Assembly (NCBI GenBank): GCA_037893245.1
Contig: JBAIAA010001551.1
Coordinates: 42,505 to 106,504, forward strand
DNA from: Crossaster papposus
Taxonomy: Eukaryota > Echinodermata > Asteroidea > Velatida > Solasteridae
Length of the DNA: 64,000 bases
Direction: 5' to 3'
Positions within the stretch are counted from its first letter, which is position 1. Each line of letters opens with the position of its first letter. Of this stretch, positions 58,601-64,000 are shown piece by piece. The notes beneath the pieces were generated by a model. That model saw nothing but the letters and a program-made list of their open reading frames with translations, ran no database searches and was not told the DNA's origin. Both the position numbers and the translations under genes were made by a program.

Positions 58601-61600
58601 AGTGTGCATAAGAAATATGTAAAGGGAAAGAAGTGTGCATAAGAAATATGTAAAGGGAAAGAAGTGTGCATAAGAAATATGTAAAGGGAAAGAAGTGTGC
58701 ATAAGAAATATGTAAAGGGAAAGAAGTGTGCATAAGAAATATGTAAAGGGAAAGAAGTGTGCATAAGAAATATGTAAAGGGAAAGAAGTGTGCATAAGAA
58801 ATATGTAAAGGGAAAGAAGTGTGCATAAGAAATATGTAAAGGGAAAGAAGTGTGCATAAGAAATATGTAAAGGGAAAGAAGTGTGCATAAGAAATATGTA
58901 AAGGGAAAGAAGTGTGCATAAGAAATATGTAAAGGGAAAGAAGTGTGCATAAGAAATATGTAAAGGGAAAGAAGTGTGCATAAGAAATATGTAAAGGGAA
59001 AGAAGTGTGCATAAGAAATATGTAAAGGGAAAGAAGTGTGCATAAGAAATATGTAAAGGGAAAGAAGTGTGCATAAGAAATATGTAAAGGGAAAGAAGTG
59101 TGCATAAGAAATATGTAAAGGGAAAGAAGTGTGCATAAGAAATATGTAAAGGGAAAGAAGTGTGCATAAGAAATATGTAAAGGGAAAGAAGTGTGCATAA
59201 GAAATATGTAAAGGGAAAGAAGTGTGCATAAGAAATATGTAAAGGGAAAGAAGTGTGCATAAGAAATATGTAAAGGGAAAGAAGTGTGCATAAGAAATAT
59301 GTAAAGGGAAAGAAGTGTGCATAAGAAATATGTAAAGGGAAAGAAGTGTGCATAAGAAATATGTAAAGGGAAAGAAGTGTGCATAAGAAATATGTAAAGG
59401 GAAAGAAGTGTGCATAAGAAATATGTAAAGGGAAAGAAGTGTGCATAAGAAATATGTAAAGGGAAAGAAGTGTGCATAAGAAATATGTAAAGGGAAAGAA
59501 GTGTGCATAAGAAATATGTAAAGGGAAAGAAGTGTGCATAAGAAATATGTAAAGGGAAAGAAGTGTGCATAAGAAATATGTAAAGGGAAAGAAGTGTGCA
59601 TAAGAAATATGTAAAGGGAAAGAAGTGTGCATAAGAAATATGTAAAGGGAAAGAAGTGTGCATAAGAAATATGTAAAGGGAAAGAAGTGTGCATAAGAAA
59701 TATGTAAAGGGAAAGAAGTGTGCATAAGAAATATGTAAAGGGAAAGAAGTGTGCATAAGAAATATGTAAAGGGAAAGAAGTGTGCATAAGAAATATGTAA
59801 AGGGAAAGAAGTGTGCATAAGAAATATGTAAAGGGAAAGAAGTGTGCATAAGAAATATGTAAAGGGAAAGAAGTGTGCATAAGAAATATGTAAAGGGAAA
59901 GAAGTGTGCATAAGAAATATGTAAAGGGAAAGAAGTGTGCATAAGAAATATGTAAAGGGAAAGAAGTGTGCATAAGAAATATGTAAAGGGAAAGAAGTGT
60001 GCATAAGAAATATGTAAAGGGAAAGAAGTGTGCATAAGAAATATGTAAAGGGAAAGAAGTGTGCATAAGAAATATGTAAAGGGAAAGAAGTGTGCATAAG
60101 AAATATGTAAAGGGAAAGAAGTGTGCATAAGAAATATGTAAAGGGAAAGAAGTGTGCATAAGAAATATGTAAAGGGAAAGAAGTGTGCATAAGAAATATG
60201 TAAAGGGAAAGAAGTGTGCATAAGAAATATGTAAAGGGAAAGAAGTGTGCATAAGAAATATGTAAAGGGAAAGAAGTGTGCATAAGAAATATGTAAAGGG
60301 AAAGAAGTGTGCATAAGAAATATGTAAAGGGAAAGAAGTGTGCATAAGAAATATGTAAAGGGAAAGAAGTGTGCATAAGAAATATGTAAAGGGAAAGAAG
60401 TGTGCATAAGAAATATGTAAAGGGAAAGAAGTGTGCATAAGAAATATGTAAAGGGAAAGAAGTGTGCATAAGAAATATGTAAAGGGAAAGAAGTGTGCAT
60501 AAGAAATATGTAAAGGGAAAGAAGTGTGCATAAGAAATATGTAAAGGGAAAGAAGTGTGCATAAGAAATATGTAAAGGGAAAGAAGTGTGCATAAGAAAT
60601 ATGTAAAGGGAAAGAAGTGTGCATAAGAAATATGTAAAGGGAAAGAAGTGTGCATAAGAAATATGTAAAGGGAAAGAAGTGTGCATAAGAAATATGTAAA
60701 GGGAAAGAAGTGTGCATAAGAAATATGTAAAGGGAAAGAAGTGTGCATAAGAAATATGTAAAGGGAAAGAAGTGTGCATAAGAAATATGTAAAGGGAAAG
60801 AAGTGTGCATAAGAAATATGTAAAGGGAAAGAAGTGTGCATAAGAAATATGTAAAGGGAAAGAAGTGTGCATAAGAAATATGTAAAGGGAAAGAAGTGTG
60901 CATAAGAAATATGTAAAGGGAAAGAAGTGTGCATAAGAAATATGTAAAGGGAAAGAAGTGTGCATAAGAAATATGTAAAGGGAAAGAAGTGTGCATAAGA
61001 AATATGTAAAGGGAAAGAAGTGTGCATAAGAAATATGTAAAGGGAAAGAAGTGTGCATAAGAAATATGTAAAGGGAAAGAAGTGTGCATAAGAAATATGT
61101 AAAGGGAAAGAAGTGTGCATAAGAAATATGTAAAGGGAAAGAAGTGTGCATAAGAAATATGTAAAGGGAAAGAAGTGTGCATAAGAAATATGTAAAGGGA
61201 AAGAAGTGTGCATAAGAAATATGTAAAGGGAAAGAAGTGTGCATAAGAAATATGTAAAGGGAAAGAAGTGTGCATAAGAAATATGTAAAGGGAAAGAAGT
61301 GTGCATAAGAAATATGTAAAGGGAAAGAAGTGTGCATAAGAAATATGTAAAGGGAAAGAAGTGTGCATAAGAAATATGTAAAGGGAAAGAAGTGTGCATA
61401 AGAAATATGTAAAGGGAAAGAAGTGTGCATAAGAAATATGTAAAGGGAAAGAAGTGTGCATAAGAAATATGTAAAGGGAAAGAAGTGTGCATAAGAAATA
61501 TGTAAAGGGAAAGAAGTGTGCATAAGAAATATGTAAAGGGAAAGAAGTGTGCATAAGAAATATGTAAAGGGAAAGAAGTGTGCATAAGAAATATGTAAAG

Positions 61601-64000
61601 GGAAAGAAGTGTGCATAAGAAATATGTAAAGGGAAAGAAGTGTGCATAAGAAATATGTAAAGGGAAAGAAGTGTGCATAAGAAATATGTAAAGGGAAAGA
61701 AGTGTGCATAAGAAATATGTAAAGGGAAAGAAGTGTGCATAAGAAATATGTAAAGGGAAAGAAGTGTGCATAAGAAATATGTAAAGGGAAAGAAGTGTGC
61801 ATAAGAAATATGTAAAGGGAAAGAAGTGTGCATAAGAAATATGTAAAGGGAAAGAAGTGTGCATAAGAAATATGTAAAGGGAAAGAAGTGTGCATAAGAA
61901 ATATGTAAAGGGAAAGAAGTGTGCATAAGAAATATGTAAAGGGAAAGAAGTGTGCATAAGAAATATGTAAAGGGAAAGAAGTGTGCATAAGAAATATGTA
62001 AAGGGAAAGAAGTGTGCATAAGAAATATGTAAAGGGAAAGAAGTGTGCATAAGAAATATGTAAAGGGAAAGAAGTGTGCATAAGAAATATGTAAAGGGAA
62101 AGAAGTGTGCATAAGAAATATGTAAAGGGAAAGAAGTGTGCATAAGAAATATGTAAAGGGAAAGAAGTGTGCATAAGAAATATGTAAAGGGAAAGAAGTG
62201 TGCATAAGAAATATGTAAAGGGAAAGAAGTGTGCATAAGAAATATGTAAAGGGAAAGAAGTGTGCATAAGAAATATGTAAAGGGAAAGAAGTGTGCATAA
62301 GAAATATGTAAAGGGAAAGAAGTGTGCATAAGAAATATGTAAAGGGAAAGAAGTGTGCATAAGAAATATGTAAAGGGAAAGAAGTGTGCATAAGAAATAT
62401 GTAAAGGGAAAGAAGTGTGCATAAGAAATATGTAAAGGGAAAGAAGTGTGCATAAGAAATATGTAAAGGGAAAGAAGTGTGCATAAGAAATATGTAAAGG
62501 GAAAGAAGTGTGCATAAGAAATATGTAAAGGGAAAGAAGTGTGCATAAGAAATATGTAAAGGGAAAGAAGTGTGCATAAGAAATATGTAAAGGGAAAGAA
62601 GTGTGCATAAGAAATATGTAAAGGGAAAGAAGTGTGCATAAGAAATATGTAAAGGGAAAGAAGTGTGCATAAGAAATATGTAAAGGGAAAGAAGTGTGCA
62701 TAAGAAATATGTAAAGGGAAAGAAGTGTGCATAAGAAATATGTAAAGGGAAAGAAGTGTGCATAAGAAATATGTAAAGGGAAAGAAGTGTGCATAAGAAA
62801 TATGTAAAGGGAAAGAAGTGTGCATAAGAAATATGTAAAGGGAAAGAAGTGTGCATAAGAAATATGTAAAGGGAAAGAAGTGTGCATAAGAAATATGTAA
62901 AGGGAAAGAAGTGTGCATAAGAAATATGTAAAGGGAAAGAAGTGTGCATAAGAAATATGTAAAGGGAAAGAAGTGTGCATAAGAAATATGTAAAGGGAAA
63001 GAAGTGTGCATAAGAAATATGTAAAGGGAAAGAAGTGTGCATAAGAAATATGTAAAGGGAAAGAAGTGTGCATAAGAAATATGTAAAGGGAAAGAAGTGT
63101 GCATAAGAAATATGTAAAGGGAAAGAAGTGTGCATAAGAAATATGTAAAGGGAAAGAAGTGTGCATAAGAAATATGTAAAGGGAAAGAAGTGTGCATAAG
63201 AAATATGTAAAGGGAAAGAAGTGTGCATAAGAAATATGTAAAGGGAAAGAAGTGTGCATAAGAAATATGTAAAGGGAAAGAAGTGTGCATAAGAAATATG
63301 TAAAGGGAAAGAAGTGTGCATAAGAAATATGTAAAGGGAAAGAAGTGTGCATAAGAAATATGTAAAGGGAAAGAAGTGTGCATAAGAAATATGTAAAGGG
63401 AAAGAAGTGTGCATAAGAAATATGTAAAGGGAAAGAAGTGTGCATAAGAAATATGTAAAGGGAAAGAAGTGTGCATAAGAAATATGTAAAGGGAAAGAAG
63501 TGTGCATAAGAAATATGTAAAGGGAAAGAAGTGTGCATAAGAAATATGTAAAGGGAAAGAAGTGTGCATAAGAAATATGTAAAGGGAAAGAAGTGTGCAT
63601 AAGAAATATGTAAAGGGAAAGAAGTGTGCATAAGAAATATGTAAAGGGAAAGAAGTGTGCATAAGAAATATGTAAAGGGAAAGAAGTGTGCATAAGAAAT
63701 ATGTAAAGGGAAAGAAGTGTGCATAAGAAATATGTAAAGGGAAAGAAGTGTGCATAAGAAATATGTAAAGGGAAAGAAGTGTGCATAAGAAATATGTAAA
63801 GGGAAAGAAGTGTGCATAAGAAATATGTAAAGGGAAAGAAGTGTGCATAAGAAATATGTAAAGGGAAAGAAGTGTGCATAAGAAATATGTAAAGGGAAAG
63901 AAGTGTGCATAAGAAATATGTAAAGGGAAAGAAGTGTGCATAAGAAATATGTAAAGGGAAAGAAGTGTGCATAAGAAATATGTAAAGGGAAAGAAGTGTG
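49660..64000. repeat. Invariant satellite block, about 460 identical units
   Basis: After the last GAATAAG unit (49648) every unit I can check matches the consensus. The 31-bp phase is kept to the end of the window, and translation of the minus strand shows no change in any of the three frames apart from one decayed box. This contrasts with a variant every few units at 42.1..49.6 kb. The right boundary is outside the window. Confidence 0.88.
51829..51854. repeat. Decayed box insertion
   Basis: This is the only box in the invariant block. It reads AAATGATGTCGGGACAAG then CCTCGAGT. Relative to the standard box it has lost CAC (with an adjacent A), one C of CCC and one T at the end. CTCGAG and GGACAAGCCT are retained. 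The insertion point in the unit is the same as elsewhere. Confidence 0.88.

Larger units (their letters stand above)
42059..64000. repeat. 31-bp satellite array, right block
   Basis: This is the same 31-bp unit in the same orientation and phase as the left block. Removing the retroelement and one TGTG copy restores an intact unit. Five standard boxes (CTCGAG at 43089, 44055, 46075, 47102, 49430) and one decayed box (51829..51854) are present. Single-base deletions (GTAAGGG for GTAAAGGG) occur near 46588, 48576 and 48916. From about 49660 to the end all units look identical. The array runs off the right edge. No gene is visible. Confidence 0.97.

Noticed and set aside
45606..63972. Minus-strand reading frames of about 4,800-6,100 codons, and dozens of shorter ones, over the satellite
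   Set aside because: They are the satellite read in three equivalent frames with the same 31-residue period. There is no non-repetitive domain, no codon preference, and boundaries fall only at boxes or single-base variants. Many also lack an ATG start.
1..64000. Telomeric repeat array
   Set aside because: The unit is 31 bp and does not contain TTAGGG, TTAGG or similar tandem motifs on either strand.

Overview
The window is eukaryotic and almost entirely satellite DNA. A 31-bp tandem repeat fills 1..35988 and 42059..64000, roughly 1,120 and 700 units. A single 6.07-kb LTR retrotransposon (35989..42058) interrupts it. There are no operons, no ordinary genes, and no rRNA or tRNA genes. The retroelement has a Ty3/Gypsy-type Gag with one CCHC zinc knuckle, a primer-binding site matching an animal-type tRNA-Leu 3' end, and a 4-bp target duplication. 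Together these suggest an invertebrate metazoan nuclear genome, perhaps in a centromeric, pericentromeric or other heterochromatic block. The species cannot be named from sequence alone.

Satellite layout. The unit starts GGGAAAGAAG, carries TGTGCATAAG in the middle and ends ATGTAAA. It has 15 A, 9 G, 6 T and 1 C. At 39 places one unit carries an extra 36 bp (a 32-bp 'box' with CTCGAG, plus a second copy of AAAT), always at the same point in the unit. Box subtypes and single-base variants recur at fixed distances. This shows nested higher-order repeats (HORs) in 1..7.8 kb, 15.0..18.3 kb, 21.7..34.5 kb and 46.4..49.7 kb. Other stretches are essentially invariant: 7.79..10.09 kb, 34.48..35.99 kb, and above all 49.66..64.0 kb, about 460 identical units with one decayed box.

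Retroelement layout, read on the minus strand. The 5' LTR is 39999..42058, followed by the PBS at 39981..39997, a leader with a small upstream ORF, gag at 38452..39720, a 3' non-coding segment, the polypurine tract at 38052..38060 and the 3' LTR at 35989..38048. The LTRs (2,060 bp each) are longer than the 1,950-bp interior and differ at 10 positions (about 99.5% identical). There is no protease, reverse transcriptase, RNase H or integrase, so the element is non-autonomous and young. It would need enzymes from a related full-length element elsewhere.

The very long minus-strand reading frames across the satellite arise because the 31-bp unit has no stop codon in any minus-strand frame. They are not annotated as genes. 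The points most worth following up are the box-marked HOR structure, the sharp boundary between variable and invariant satellite, and the gag-only element with long LTRs and a displaced copy of its own PBS/LTR junction.
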